A stretch of 64,000 bases of DNA, from positions 5,901 to 69,900 of the forward strand of contig JAJDIC010000001.1 in the NCBI GenBank assembly GCA_030266525.1. The letters are read 5' to 3'. The stretch is from Desulfovibrio sp. OttesenSCG-928-G15 (GTDB lineage Bacteria > Desulfobacterota > Desulfovibrionia > Desulfovibrionales > Desulfovibrionaceae). The translations under genes were made by a program, and so were the position numbers. The notes below the pieces were generated by a model. It was not told the origin of the DNA, made no database searches, and worked only from the letters and a program-made list of their open reading frames with translations. This document shows, in pieces, positions 55,648-64,000 of this stretch. Every line of letters begins with the position of its first letter. Positions within the stretch are counted from its first letter, which is position 1.

Positions 55648-56043
55648 ATGCAGGGAATTCGCATTCTTATAGTTGATGACGAAACAGAGGCGGGCGAAAT
55701 ACTGAGCCTTCGCCTGTCACGCAGGGGCCTGGCGCCTTTTTACGCGTCTGGCGGTGAAGCCGCGCTTGCGTTTCTGGAGCAGAACGAGGTCGATGTTGTT
55801 CTGCTTGATATGAAAATGCCCGGCATGGACGGGCTGGAAACCTTGCGCAGGATTCATGTTTTGCGTAATGGCCTTCCGGTAATCATCCTTTCCGGTCACG
55901 CAGACCTTGAGGCTGCCGCACAAGGGATGGAGCTAGGGGCCTTTTTTTACCTGCTCAAACCCGTCAATCTTGAAGAACTCATGCACAAAATTGAAGACGC
56001 CTGCCGCCAGGTTTCCCTGGAAGGACGCGGCAACAAGGCTTGA
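55648..56043 (+). CDS. Receiver-only response regulator
   Basis: A single receiver domain of 131 residues: acidic D10/D11, phospho-acceptor D54 in VVLLDMKMPGMDG, Ser in ILSGHAD, and the conserved Lys in YLLKPV. No output domain. The stop TGA overlaps the next start, so it is co-translated with the PEP-synthase-like gene and may regulate it by protein contact. No histidine kinase is adjacent; the one at 37137 is a possible but unproven partner. Confidence 0.92.
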   Translation: MQGIRILIVDDETEAGEILSLRLSRRGLAPFYASGGEAALAFLEQNEVDVVLLDMKMPGMDGLETLRRIHVLRNGLPVIILSGHADLEAAAQGMELGAFFYLLKPVNLEELMHKIEDACRQVSLEGRGNKA

Positions 56044-58673
56044 GTCGTTTTTTCATGTTCTCCTTTCTCCGCCGCTTTTTCTCATCCAGTCCTTCGGAAA
56101 AGGAAGGCTCTTCCGAAGCGGCCTTTGCCGCGCGATTTCATCGTTTTCGCCTCTTTTTGAGCGCGTCTCTTGAAGCATATGCCGAAATGATGTCTTTTGA
56201 AGAACGGCTTGCCTCGGAAGACCCTTTTGGAATGCCTTTTTTACGTCTTTGTACAGCCCGCCTTACCGTGGCGACCATGCAGTGCGTGTTGCAACTCAAT
56301 GCGCTGGGAAAGGGGCGTTTTACAGCGCTGAACAAGCCCTTTGGCCGCCTGCGCGAGCAAATGCACGGCCTGTTGCAGCAGGGGGCACTACCCATAGACG
56401 GCGAGCTGGTTTTGCCCTTTGGCGCTATCCGCACCCAGCACGGCCCGCTGGTTTCGCCGTTTCTGGCAAAGCTTGCGGCCATTCACGAACGCCACCCGGA
56501 ATTCATGCCCAAGGGCTTTGCCGTGACAGCCGCCTCCTGGTGGCGCTACTGCGATGACCCGGAAATGCATGATGAAATTGACCGGATCATGATCATCTCC
56601 CAGGACGATCCGGGGGGCTACGTGGCGGCCTCGGCTACCATAAGAGAGCGTATTCCTTCCACCTTTGCCCTGCCGCCGGAAGTGGAAGGTGCCATTGCCG
56701 AAAGCCTGGCCGGCTACCCGGAACTGGAAACGCCGGGCAACTCGGTCCTTGTACGCTGTCTGCCTGTTTTACCCGAGCACGCGGCCCTTGTTTTTCCTGA
56801 ACAGGTGCTGCATGCGCCGGTGGATTCTCGCATCCTTGTAGACGCCATACGCTACGCCCTTGCCATGACTTACAGGCCCAGGGCCATTGTTTACCGGCTG
56901 AAACGGGGCATACGCGACCGGGCCATGCCGGTATGCGTTTCTGTTACCCTGCTGCCGGAAGTATATGGCCGGGGCAGTGCGCACAGAAAGCTGGAAACAC
57001 TTTCTACAGACGGCTTGCTCATGCATGTGCGGCACGGCTTTGCCAAGTTGCTTGATATGCCGCCGCATGCTTCGGATATAACGGCTTCGCTGCCCAAGGA
57101 CGTGCAGGCAAAAGTGGAAGAAAGGGTACGTTCTGCGCTGGACTGCCTTTCCGACGCGCCGGTGAGAGGCAATAGACACGAAATTGACTGGGCGGCTTCC
57201 GAACAGGGCCGGCTGTATGTTCTTGGCGTAAACGCGCTGCCTGATCCGCTTTGCGAAGACACGTACCCGGACGCTGCCGCCTTGTCCCGAAGCGATTGCA
57301 TGACCGGCGGCTTGTGCACCTATCCCGGCGAAATTGCGGGCAAGGCATACCCTGTGCGCAACTTCATGGACGCGCTGCGCTTTCCCATCGGACACATACT
57401 GGTTGTAGACAAGGCCATACCCCGGTGGTCCTTTTTGCTGGATTTTGCCTCTGGCGCAGTAGCCGGTGACGGCACGGGGAACGGCCTGTTCGCCCGTACT
57501 GCCAGGCGCTACGGCAGGCCGACCATTTTGCAACAGCCGGAGGCTTTTGCGCGTTTGAAACCCGGTGAAAGGGTGTACCTGCACGCCAGTACAGACCACG
57601 GTTCCTGCATCTGCCCCGTGCCCGAAGGGGGCGGGGCAGGGGGGGCGCAGGCGCTGGCGGCATATTCCGAAACAGACTGCGCTCCAGGTACAGACTGCGC
57701 TCCAGGTACAGACTGCGCTCCAGGTACAGACGGCGTTCCGGGGGCGGCGTATCCTTTTGCAGACGCGGCTGCTGACAGTGCGCCGCCGCTCTGGCTTCCT
57801 TCCGGCACGGTTGCTTCTCTGGCCGCTTCCCTGGCCCCGGCCATTGTTCCCTTGACCCTGCCCGATTCAGACCATGTGGATTTTCGCGCTGAAAATTGTA
57901 ATACCTTTCACGATATTATCAATTACTGCCATGTTCATGCGGTGCGAGAGATGTTCCGGGCGGGAACCGCCCGCAAGTCTGCCAGTTCGCCCGCCAAGCA
58001 GCTGGTTTGCGATGTGCCCAAGCAGTTCTGGATAATCAACCTGGACGACGGTTTTTTCAAAGACGTGCCGGGACCGGTGATCAAGCTGGAAGAAATTGCC
58101 TCACTCCCCATGCGCACGCTTTGGGAGGGCTTTACCGACAAACCCTGGGACGGCCCGCCACAGTTGAACGGCAAAGGCTTTTTATCCGTCCTTTTCGAAG
58201 CCTCGGCCAATCCGAATCTTGACCCGGCCTCGCAATCCACCCAGTATACTGAAAAGAACGTCTTTCTTATCGCCAGGCGCTTTTGCAGTATGCGCTGCCG
58301 CTTCGGCTTTCACTTTCTTTCGCTGGATTGCCTTTTGGGCGAAAGAGAAAAGGAACGCTTCATCATTTTTCAGTTCAAGGGCGGCGCGGCTAACCTTGCC
58401 CGCAGGATACGGCGGGTGCATTTTGTAGCCGAATTATTGTCCCAGTTCGATTTTTCAACGGAAGTCGTGGGCGATATTCTGACCGCGCGGCTGGAGAAAA
58501 CCGACGAGAGAACCTTTTTGAGCGCGATGCGGGTTTTGGGGTACATCACTATGCATACCCGCCAACTGGACATGATTATGGGCGATGAGCACGCCCTGGC
58601 TGAACACCGGGCGCGAATGCTGGCTGATATGGAAGCCCTGGCCATACGCCCGCCGCTGGAACTGTTCGAATAA
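56040..58673 (+). CDS. PEP synthase/PPDK-like protein lacking the phospho-histidine
   Basis: An 877-residue protein. Residues about 160-420 resemble the ATP-grasp region of pyruvate phosphate dikinase/PEP synthase (PKGFAVTAASWWRY, SVLVRCLPVLPEHAALVFPEQVLHAPVD). Residues about 425-525 resemble the swivelling phospho-histidine domain (TYPGEIAGKAYPVRN, GHILVVDKAIPRWSFLLDFASGAVAGDG...ARRYGRPTILQ), but the TSHA motif with the catalytic His is replaced by DGTGNGLFAR near residue 477. No PEP-binding barrel follows; the C-terminal 280 residues are a separate domain of unknown fold. A TDCAPG repeat lies at about 545-568. It starts at GTG or ATG around 56040, overlapping the receiver gene. Likely a non-catalytic or altered phosphotransfer protein under two-component control. 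Confidence 0.75.
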   Translation: MSRFFMFSFLRRFFSSSPSEKEGSSEAAFAARFHRFRLFLSASLEAYAEMMSFEERLASEDPFGMPFLRLCTARLTVATMQCVLQLNALGKGRFTALNKPFGRLREQMHGLLQQGALPIDGELVLPFGAIRTQHGPLVSPFLAKLAAIHERHPEFMPKGFAVTAASWWRYCDDPEMHDEIDRIMIISQDDPGGYVAASATIRERIPSTFALPPEVEGAIAESLAGYPELETPGNSVLVRCLPVLPEHAALVFPEQVLHAPVDSRILVDAIRYALAMTYRPRAIVYRLKRGIRDRAMPVCVSVTLLPEVYGRGSAHRKLETLSTDGLLMHVRHGFAKLLDMPPHASDITASLPKDVQAKVEERVRSALDCLSDAPVRGNRHEIDWAASEQGRLYVLGVNALPDPLCEDTYPDAAALSRSDCMTGGLCTYPGEIAGKAYPVRNFMDALRFPIGHILVVDKAIPRWSFLLDFASGAVAGDGTGNGLFARTARRYGRPTILQQPEAFARLKPGERVYLHASTDHGSCICPVPEGGGAGGAQALAAYSETDCAPGTDCAPGTDCAPGTDGVPGAAYPFADAAADSAPPLWLPSGTVASLAASLAPAIVPLTLPDSDHVDFRAENCNTFHDIINYCHVHAVREMFRAGTARKSASSPAKQLVCDVPKQFWIINLDDGFFKDVPGPVIKLEEIASLPMRTLWEGFTDKPWDGPPQLNGKGFLSVLFEASANPNLDPASQSTQYTEKNVFLIARRFCSMRCRFGFHFLSLDCLLGEREKERFIIFQFKGGAANLARRIRRVHFVAELLSQFDFSTEVVGDILTARLEKTDERTFLSAMRVLGYITMHTRQLDMIMGDEHALAEHRARMLADMEALAIRPPLELFE
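57672..57743 (+). repeat. In-frame 18-bp tandem repeat in the PEP-synthase-like gene
   Basis: Three perfect units of ACAGACTGCGCTCCAGGT (57672-57725) and a fourth degenerate unit encode TDCAPG three times and TDGVPG. Likely variable by slippage; keeps frame. Confidence 0.92.
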
Positions 58674-59034
58674 TTCTAAAAAAAATCTATATGCGTATTG
58701 TATTGATATGATTAGACATTAATGATCAGCGGTGTTTTTTGCCCATTTTTAGCTCTTGACTTTTTGTCATTATATTGACAGTTCGTAAATAGCATGGGTT
58801 ATAGTGTACGCTTGCAAGCATTTTAGCCCTTGAAACGGACCTTTTTTGTGAGCGGTGTATGGAGTGCGGGCGCTGCCTTGATGCAGTCCTGTGTCTTCCC
58901 CGTCTGGTCCGTGCTTTCTTGCGCGTACTTTTCTGTACCGGTGTTTTTCGCCGTGATATAAAGGTTTTTTATAACAGCTCTTTATGACGTAGCGCAGCGG
59001 TTTTTCTTTTTTTGCGCTCGGGAGGGGAACAGGC
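58674..59034. other. 361-base intergenic region upstream of the sigma-54 activator
   Basis: AT-rich up to about 58810. It contains TTGAC-TTTTT-GTCAT (58756-58770), a short dyad that overlaps no gene, and a promoter-like pair at 58775. No gene recognised. Confidence 0.45.
58775..58804 (+). promoter_or_regulatory. Candidate sigma-70 promoter
   Basis: TTGACA at 58775-58780, 18-base spacer, TTATAG at 58799-58804, just downstream of a TGAC/GTCA dyad that could be a CRP/FNR-type site. Start of the activator gene is 230 bases downstream. Confidence 0.4.
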
Positions 59035-60051
59035 TTGGCCGAAAATACCATCATTGGGCAGGATACTTCGCTTACCGAAGTTTTTCGTACCCTGGACAAG
59101 GTTGCGCCAACAGACAGTACAGTGCTCATTACCGGCGAGTCCGGTACTGGCAAGGAGCTGGTTGTGCGCGCCCTGCACCGGCGCAGCCTGCGTGCCGACA
59201 AGCCCTTTGTGCCCATCAACTGCGGGGCTATTCCCAAAGAGCTGCTCGAATCGGAACTGTTCGGGCATGAAAAGGGCGCGTTTACCCATGCCATTCGCTC
59301 CCGACCGGGACGCTTTGAGCTTGCCGAGGGCGGGACTGTTTTTCTTGATGAAATCGGGGAAATGGATCTGCTGCTCCAGGTCAAGATCCTTCGGGTGCTG
59401 CAAGAACGTGAAATTGAAAGGGTTGGCGGACAGGGCGTCAAAAAGGTGGATGTGCGCATTGTTGCTGCCACAAACCGTGATCTGGAAGCGGAAGTGGCGG
59501 CCGGACGTTTCCGGGAAGACCTTTTTTACCGCCTGAACGTTATCCCCCTGCATTTGCCCGCCCTGCGCGACCGGGGCGACGATGTGCTGTTGCTGACCGA
59601 ATATTTCCTGCGCCAATTCTGCGCGACAAAGAAGCGCGAATGCCTTGCCCTGAGCGACGATGTCAGGAGCATACTGGAAGCGTACCCCTGGCCCGGCAAC
59701 GTGCGCGAGCTGGAGAATTTGACAGAGCGCCTTTCCATTTTGTGCGACGGAAATACGATAACTGTGCACGATTTGCCGCAAAAAATACTGACTCAGGTGG
59801 GCGATGTGGCAAAATTGCCTCCGCGCCCGGAACCGGTTCCCCGGGTGCAGCGGGGCGGCTTTGTCTGGCCGACGATTGCGGATTTGAAAGAAAAAAACCT
59901 CGGGATGAAAGACTTTTTGGATACGGCAGAAGAGAAGCTTCTTGTCGAAGCCCTGTCGCTTGCCGCCGGAGTCAAGAATCAGGCGGCCGAAATTCTCGGC
60001 ATCAAGCGGACTACGCTGATTGAGAAATTGAAGAAGCGCAATATGGAATAG
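59035..60051 (+). CDS. Sigma-54-dependent activator without sensory domain, GAFTHA variant
   Basis: A 338-residue activator made of an AAA+ domain (Walker A GESGTGKE at 34-41, FLDEIGEMD Walker [14 protein letters not shown]) and a C-terminal Fis-type HTH ([24 protein letters not shown]). There is no N-terminal receiver or GAF, as in PspF. The sigma-54-contact loop reads GAFTHA at residues 81-86 instead of GAFTGA. The start is TTG 59035 with GGGAGGGG upstream. Activity is probably set by a partner protein; the large TPR protein encoded next is a candidate by position only. Confidence 0.9.
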   Translation: MAENTIIGQDTSLTEVFRTLDKVAPTDSTVLITGESGTGKELVVRALHRRSLRADKPFVPINCGAIPKELLESELFGHEKGAFTHAIRSRPGRFELAEGGTVFLDEIGEMDLLLQVKILRVLQEREIERVGGQGVKKVDVRIVAATNRDLEAEVAAGRFREDLFYRLNVIPLHLPALRDRGDDVLLLTEYFLRQFCATKKRECLALSDDVRSILEAYPWPGNVRELENLTERLSILCDGNTITVHDLPQKILTQVGDVAKLPPRPEPVPRVQRGGFVWPTIADLKEKNLGMKDFLDTAEEKLLVEALSLAAGVKNQAAEILGIKRTTLIEKLKKRNME

Positions 60052-60165
60052 CCGCAGACCTCTGTGTATGTTCGGGGTTGTGGGCCGTTTTCGCGGAAGA
60101 ATCGTGAAAACGGGTATCGTACTGGCGGCTTGTGGTTGTGTGAATAAGCTCAGCACGGAAATTGC

Positions 60166-63100
60166 ATGAAAAAACGCGTGAAGCAGGTATTTCGCGCCGG
60201 TACAGCCCGGCATCTTGCCACGGCCGCTTTTGCGTTGCTGTTCTCCGGTACTGCCCTGGCAGGCTCCGTGCATTGGGAAAAGCTTCAGGACAGAGAGCGG
60301 GTTACATTCAACCTGTCCGACAATGAAGCTATGAGCGGGGAAATCGGACGTGTGGCCCCGACCGGGGTAATCATACCTTTTGGCCGGGTTCCGGCCGGGG
60401 TAGACATACCGCTGCCGCCGAACGGCGCACAAATCGTCAAGGGCACCAAGCATTTTGGTCAGGCTCTGGTCCTTGAAACGCATACTCCCGAATTTGGCTT
60501 TGTTGTCACCAAACATACGCCCACCCAGATTATTATCGATTTTTTCCACAATGTACTTGGCGCACGCTGGAAGCCTTCCACAGTCGCGCCAACCAGCGAA
60601 GTCGCCCCGGACCTGTTTGTGCAGCCCGGCAGTACGCCCACCCCGGAAGTCACCGTATTGCAAAAGGACCCTCAAGGGGCTTCTCTGGCAACCCACTCGC
60701 TCAAGGAAGAACAAAAAAATACCAAGGAGCGGGACGGAGAAGCGAAGGATGCAAAAACGTCGGCTCCGGTGCCCAAGGCAGATGCGGCAGCTGCGCCAGA
60801 TACAAAGCCGGATACAAAGCCGGAAGCTAAGCCGGACGCCGCCAAGCCTCAAGAGGGGAGCGCGGCTGTGAAAAAAACGGTGGGAGAGCCTGCTCCTGCA
60901 CCGACACCATCCCCCGCACCGACCGGAGGGGATTCACCTGCGCCCCGGACTTCTGCGCCGTCTGCCCCCGCGGCCCCGGTTACCGTGCCGTCCGGCGACT
61001 CATCCGCCGGGGCTGACCCCCTTGGTGAAGCTATCAAACTTTCAGCCGATGAGGGTGAAAACCTCAAAGAAGGCGTTGCCCCGGAAAATCAGATGCCACA
61101 GGTTGTGCCACCGGAATCAGTTACTTCCGGCGTTATCTCCTTGCCGTCGTCTTCCACCCCGCCTGTGCCCAGTGTGCTCGATTTGCGCGGGCAGGCTGCG
61201 GAAATGGCAGAACCCCTGGCCATGCCGGATATTATCGGTATAGGCACGCCCAATGTTTCCGGCCTGGTTTCCCCCGATACTTCCGCCTATGCTTCATCCG
61301 CTCAACAAGGCGCGGCTAACGCGCAGGCCCCTTCCCCGGCCTCTGCCGACGCAAAGCAAGAGCCGACAAGCCCCGATACAAACTCTTCCGGCGAAGCTTC
61401 TTCGCCTGCCCCGCCTCCCGTCACACCTGACGCGGCTTCTCCCGCCACTCCGGATGCTGCCCCTGACGCCGCCCCGGGTGCTGCCCCAGGCACGGCGTCT
61501 GACGCGGTCCACTCGGCATTACCGCCCCATTTACCCTTTTCAGCAGAAGAAGTGCTGGCCCCCGGTCTTGGGATAGAAACCAGTCCCGGTATATTTTCCG
61601 GCATTATTGCCGGTCTGGAAAGCCCCGCCCCTGCCGCTGTGCCGGGTGACGCTGCCGCTGTTGCGGACCTTCCCGCCCCGGCAAAGGCTCCGGAAGATTC
61701 TTCTGAAAAAAAACCGGAAGCGCCCGCAGAACAAGCTCCGGTGCTGGCTGACGCAGAGCAGGGCATGGCTGCGCCCGGTACGCCCGAACCGGCAGTTTCT
61801 CCAATCGATGCGACCGCTCCCGAAGTTTCCGGGCAAGTCGTTGCTGCCGTGCAAGATGCTGGTGGCGGCGCAGCCGTGCCGCCGTCTTCTGACTCTGGTC
61901 CTTTGCCGGGAGACGCAGAAAAAAAAACGGAAATTCCGGTTGAACAGGCAGGCGTAGACAAGGCGACAGGCTCTGAGGGAAAAGCTTCCGAAGCAAAAGA
62001 GGGCGAAGCGGAAGCCCCCCCCGTCCAACTGGATGCGGAAGGCAACCCCATAGTCCCGCCGCCAAGCCCGGAAGAGATACTTGCCGCTATGAAAAAGGCG
62101 ATGGGGGCGAATGATTACCCGGCGGCAAATGCCATAGGCGACCAACTGCTCGCTACGCCTGATCTCACTCCCGCGCAACGTGAAGAAGGCCTCCACTTAA
62201 AGGCGGAAGCGCTGTTTGCCATGAACAAGGACGCCCTGGTCGAAAACTACAGGGATATTGCCGACGCCACGCTGAAAGCCATCAACTTCAATACAAAATC
62301 TCCGCGTAATGCGGGCGCGTTGCTGCGACTTGGCTATCTGAACCTCAAGGCCAGCCAGCTTGCCGAGGCCGACGCCCGGTTCAACATGCTGCGCAAGCAG
62401 TTTCCCAATGATGAAAATGTGCCCCTCACCTATTATTACTGGGGCGAGTATTACTTTGGCCGCAATGAAATGCAAAAGTCGGCGGACGAATTCCAGTACA
62501 TTTTACAGCACTATTCTACAAGCAAGTACGCCCGTGAAGCGGCTCTTGGCCTTGCCCGCTCCTTTTACCGCCTGGGATATTACGACCAGGCCTATGATGT
62601 AGTGGACTACATCGGGCGCCGCTGGGAAAACTTTTACCTGGATTACCCGCCTTTCCTGAACATGATGGGCGATATCGCCTTTCGCCTGAACAAGCTGGAC
62701 GAGGCTCTCAAACACTACTGGCTGTATATCAACCTTGAGCCGACCGGCGAAGAGACAGACATCATTCTGGCCCGCCTTGGCGATATTTACACCATGAAGC
62801 GAGAGCGCGGCGCTGCCAAACAAATGTACAATATGTGCATGGAACGCTTCCCCGACAAGGACGGCGCGCTGGTCTCCATGATGCGCCTTGCCGAAGAAAG
62901 CGTGAACGACGACCCCAGCATTGTGGGCATGTTTCATATTTTTGATACGCCAAGCAAAAACGCGCCGTCAGAAGTGTACCGGAACATCATTACCCAGCAC
63001 CCGCAAAGCGCCCTTGTACCGCTTGCCCAGCTCAAGCTTTCCCTGTGGTATCTCTGGCAAAAGGATTACGTGCTCGCGCTGGACAATATTTCCGATTTCC

Positions 63101-64000
63101 TCAGCACATACCCTCAGCATGAGCTTGCCCCCAAGGCCAGGGAAATAGTGCTTCAGTCCTTTTCCCTGCTGGCTACCGACTGCATGAAAGACCAGAACTA
63201 CGCGCGTATGCGCGATGTGTGGGACCGCTTCCCCATGGTGCGGGAGCAAATTGATTCGCTTGCACCCGACAGTCGCGTAGCCCTTGCCATGAGCCTGAAT
63301 CAGGAAAACCGCCCCAATGAAGCCCTGAAGATTCTGGAACCGTTTTTCCTGGGCAACAAAGCCCCCGGCTATTCTGAAATGGCCCTGCAACTGGCCTTAA
63401 GCATTTATCTGGAATACGGGCAGTGGTCGTCGGTGATGGAAGTCGCACGGCAAGTCGATATGTGGGAGTTGACCGAAGATACCGAACAGCAGCTTGATTA
63501 TGCCGTCGCTCTGGCGGCGGAAAACCTGGGAGACAGCGAAACCGCAACGCCCCTGCTGAAAAAGCTGTTTGAAAGCAACAAGCTTCCGCAAAACCAGATG
63601 ACCTACGCAACATTTTTCTATGCCCGTTCCGCCGAGCGTATGCAGGACTACACAACCGCGTTTTTTGCCGGACAAACAGCCCTTAACCGCTTGCTGGAGC
63701 TTGTGGAAAAAAATCCCAACGCGGCAGATATGGGCAAGATAGAATCACAGCTCTCTTCGCTTATAGATATTGCCGAAAAAACCGGACGCCTGCGCGAAGC
63801 CCTGGTTTTTGCCGAAAGAGCCCTGCAATACATTGGCGCGAACGACCCGGCCCGCTCGGCAGTGATGTACCGCATGGCCAGAATCTATAAAAAACAGGGA
63901 AGCGAGGATGGTTGGCGCAAAACCCTGCAAGACATAGTTGCCAGGGCCGATGGGTCTGTCTATGCAAAACTGGCCGAGTCTGAACTTAACGCATCTACCA
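60166..64000 (+). CDS. Large secreted Ala/Pro-rich TPR protein (3' end outside window)
   Basis: At least 1278 residues. A signal peptide (residues about 1-33, ending GTALAGS) leads to a beta-rich domain of about 110 residues (VHWEKLQDRERVTFNLSD...QALVLETHTPEFGFVVT...QIIIDFFHN) that looks like an AMIN-type fold. Residues about 145-625 are low-complexity Ala/Pro/Glu/Ser sequence with repeats such as PDTKPDTKPEAKPD. From about 630 onward TPR-type helical repeats continue to the window edge (LRLGYLNLKASQLAEADARFNMLRKQFP, AALGLARSFYRLGYYDQAYDVVDYI). Probably an envelope scaffold or protein-complex assembly factor spanning the periplasm. Specific function unknown. Confidence 0.85.
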   Translation, partial: MKKRVKQVFRAGTARHLATAAFALLFSGTALAGSVHWEKLQDRERVTFNLSDNEAMSGEIGRVAPTGVIIPFGRVPAGVDIPLPPNGAQIVKGTKHFGQALVLETHTPEFGFVVTKHTPTQIIIDFFHNVLGARWKPSTVAPTSEVAPDLFVQPGSTPTPEVTVLQKDPQGASLATHSLKEEQKNTKERDGEAKDAKTSAPVPKADAAAAPDTKPDTKPEAKPDAAKPQEGSAAVKKTVGEPAPAPTPSPAPTGGDSPAPRTSAPSAPAAPVTVPSGDSSAGADPLGEAIKLSADEGENLKEGVAPENQMPQVVPPESVTSGVISLPSSSTPPVPSVLDLRGQAAEMAEPLAMPDIIGIGTPNVSGLVSPDTSAYASSAQQGAANAQAPSPASADAKQEPTSPDTNSSGEASSPAPPPVTPDAASPATPDAAPDAAPGAAPGTASDAVHSALPPHLPFSAEEVLAPGLGIETSPGIFSGIIAGLESPAPAAVPGDAAAVADLPAPAKAPEDSSEKKPEAPAEQAPVLADAEQGMAAPGTPEPAVSPIDATAPEVSGQVVAAVQDAGGGAAVPPSSDSGPLPGDAEKKTEIPVEQAGVDKATGSEGKASEAKEGEAEAPPVQLDAEGNPIVPPPSPEEILAAMKKAMGANDYPAANAIGDQLLATPDLTPAQREEGLHLKAEALFAMNKDALVENYRDIADATLKAINFNTKSPRNAGALLRLGYLNLKASQLAEADARFNMLRKQFPNDENVPLTYYYWGEYYFGRNEMQKSADEFQYILQHYSTSKYAREAALGLARSFYRLGYYDQAYDVVDYIGRRWENFYLDYPPFLNMMGDIAFRLNKLDEALKHYWLYINLEPTGEETDIILARLGDIYTMKRERGAAKQMYNMCMERFPDKDGALVSMMRLAEESVNDDPSIVGMFHIFDTPSKNAPSEVYRNIITQHPQSALVPLAQLKLSLWYLWQKDYVLALDNISDFLSTYPQHELAPKAREIVLQSFSLLATDCMKDQNYARMRDVWDRFPMVREQIDSLAPDSRVALAMSLNQENRPNEALKILEPFFLGNKAPGYSEMALQLALSIYLEYGQWSSVMEVARQVDMWELTEDTEQQLDYAVALAAENLGDSETATPLLKKLFESNKLPQNQMTYATFFYARSAERMQDYTTAFFAGQTALNRLLELVEKNPNAADMGKIESQLSSLIDIAEKTGRLREALVFAERALQYIGANDPARSAVMYRMARIYKKQGSEDGWRKTLQDIVARADGSVYAKLAESELNAST

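Noticed and set aside
57672..57743. Short regular repeats as a CRISPR array
   Set aside because: Units are contiguous without spacers and encode an in-frame TDCAPG repeat.
58756..58770. HcpR/CRP-type operator TTGAC-N5-GTCAT
   Set aside because: Spacer and right half deviate from the known Desulfovibrio motif (TTGAC-N6-GTCAA) and no regulon gene lies nearby; kept only as a note in the region entry.

Overview
The window is a roughly 57 percent GC stretch of a bacterial chromosome that reads as a sulfate-reducing member of the Desulfovibrionaceae (Desulfobacterota). The support is a selenocysteine formate dehydrogenase operon ending in a tetraheme cytochrome c3 (order fdhA-fdhB-fdhE-c3), a Ros/MucR regulator, adenylylsulfate kinase, NifU/NifS, several sigma-54 activators and an RluD-CoaE fusion. 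No rRNA, tRNA, CRISPR array, prophage or intact insertion sequence was recognised.

Layout. 1-4073: 3' end of mutS, a lipoprotein translationally coupled to it, a pseudouridine synthase/dephospho-CoA kinase fusion and a second lipoprotein. 4157-6360 (minus strand): a bidirectional terminator, an NtrX-like sigma-54 response regulator and cysC. 6361-7164: an AT-rich leader with a terminator-like hairpin and no gene. 7165-12776: fdhA (in-frame UGA, Sec189), fdhB, fdhE and cytochrome c3, a complete periplasmic formate dehydrogenase module that can feed formate electrons to the cytochrome c3 network. 12851-15161: a 151-bp MITE-like element and four small lipoproteins that form two paralogous pairs. 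15397-17066: an AlkA-type DNA glycosylase overlapping a DUF1848 iron-sulfur protein. 17201-23292: an SLC13 anion transporter with a CBS-domain protein, a solitary InsA-like zinc-ribbon/HTH protein, an AgcS symporter and an Fe-S aldo/keto reductase. 23450-25685: a membrane sulfatase/LtaS-like gene bracketed by direct repeats that carry a copy of its own 3' end. 25735-29745: hisC, a cmk-flavin-domain fusion, long palindromes and manC. 29889-37025: alaS and recA (minus), a PP-loop ATPase with an NFACT-R-like tail, and rpsA. 37137-41709: an orphan histidine kinase, a PilZ protein, two unknown proteins, and HU with a clear promoter and terminator. 41847-48837: a TauE/SafE permease, an unknown protein, a class V aminotransferase, nifU-nifS, ybaK and a macrodomain protein, then a second long palindrome and the mucR-like gene. 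49380-55520: a small protein with cbiC, and the repair operon aat-uvrB-ligA. 55648-64000: a receiver-only response regulator coupled to a PPDK/PEP-synthase-like protein that lacks the phospho-histidine, a sensorless sigma-54 activator with GAFTHA instead of GAFTGA, and a very large secreted Ala/Pro-rich TPR protein that runs off the window.

The most unusual signals are three domain fusions (RluD-CoaE, Cmk-flavin domain, PP-loop-NFACT-R), the degenerate PEP-synthase-like protein with its receiver partner, the AlkA/DUF1848 pair, the truncated InsA-like protein, and a family of about 130-bp near-perfect palindromes placed directly after stop codons.
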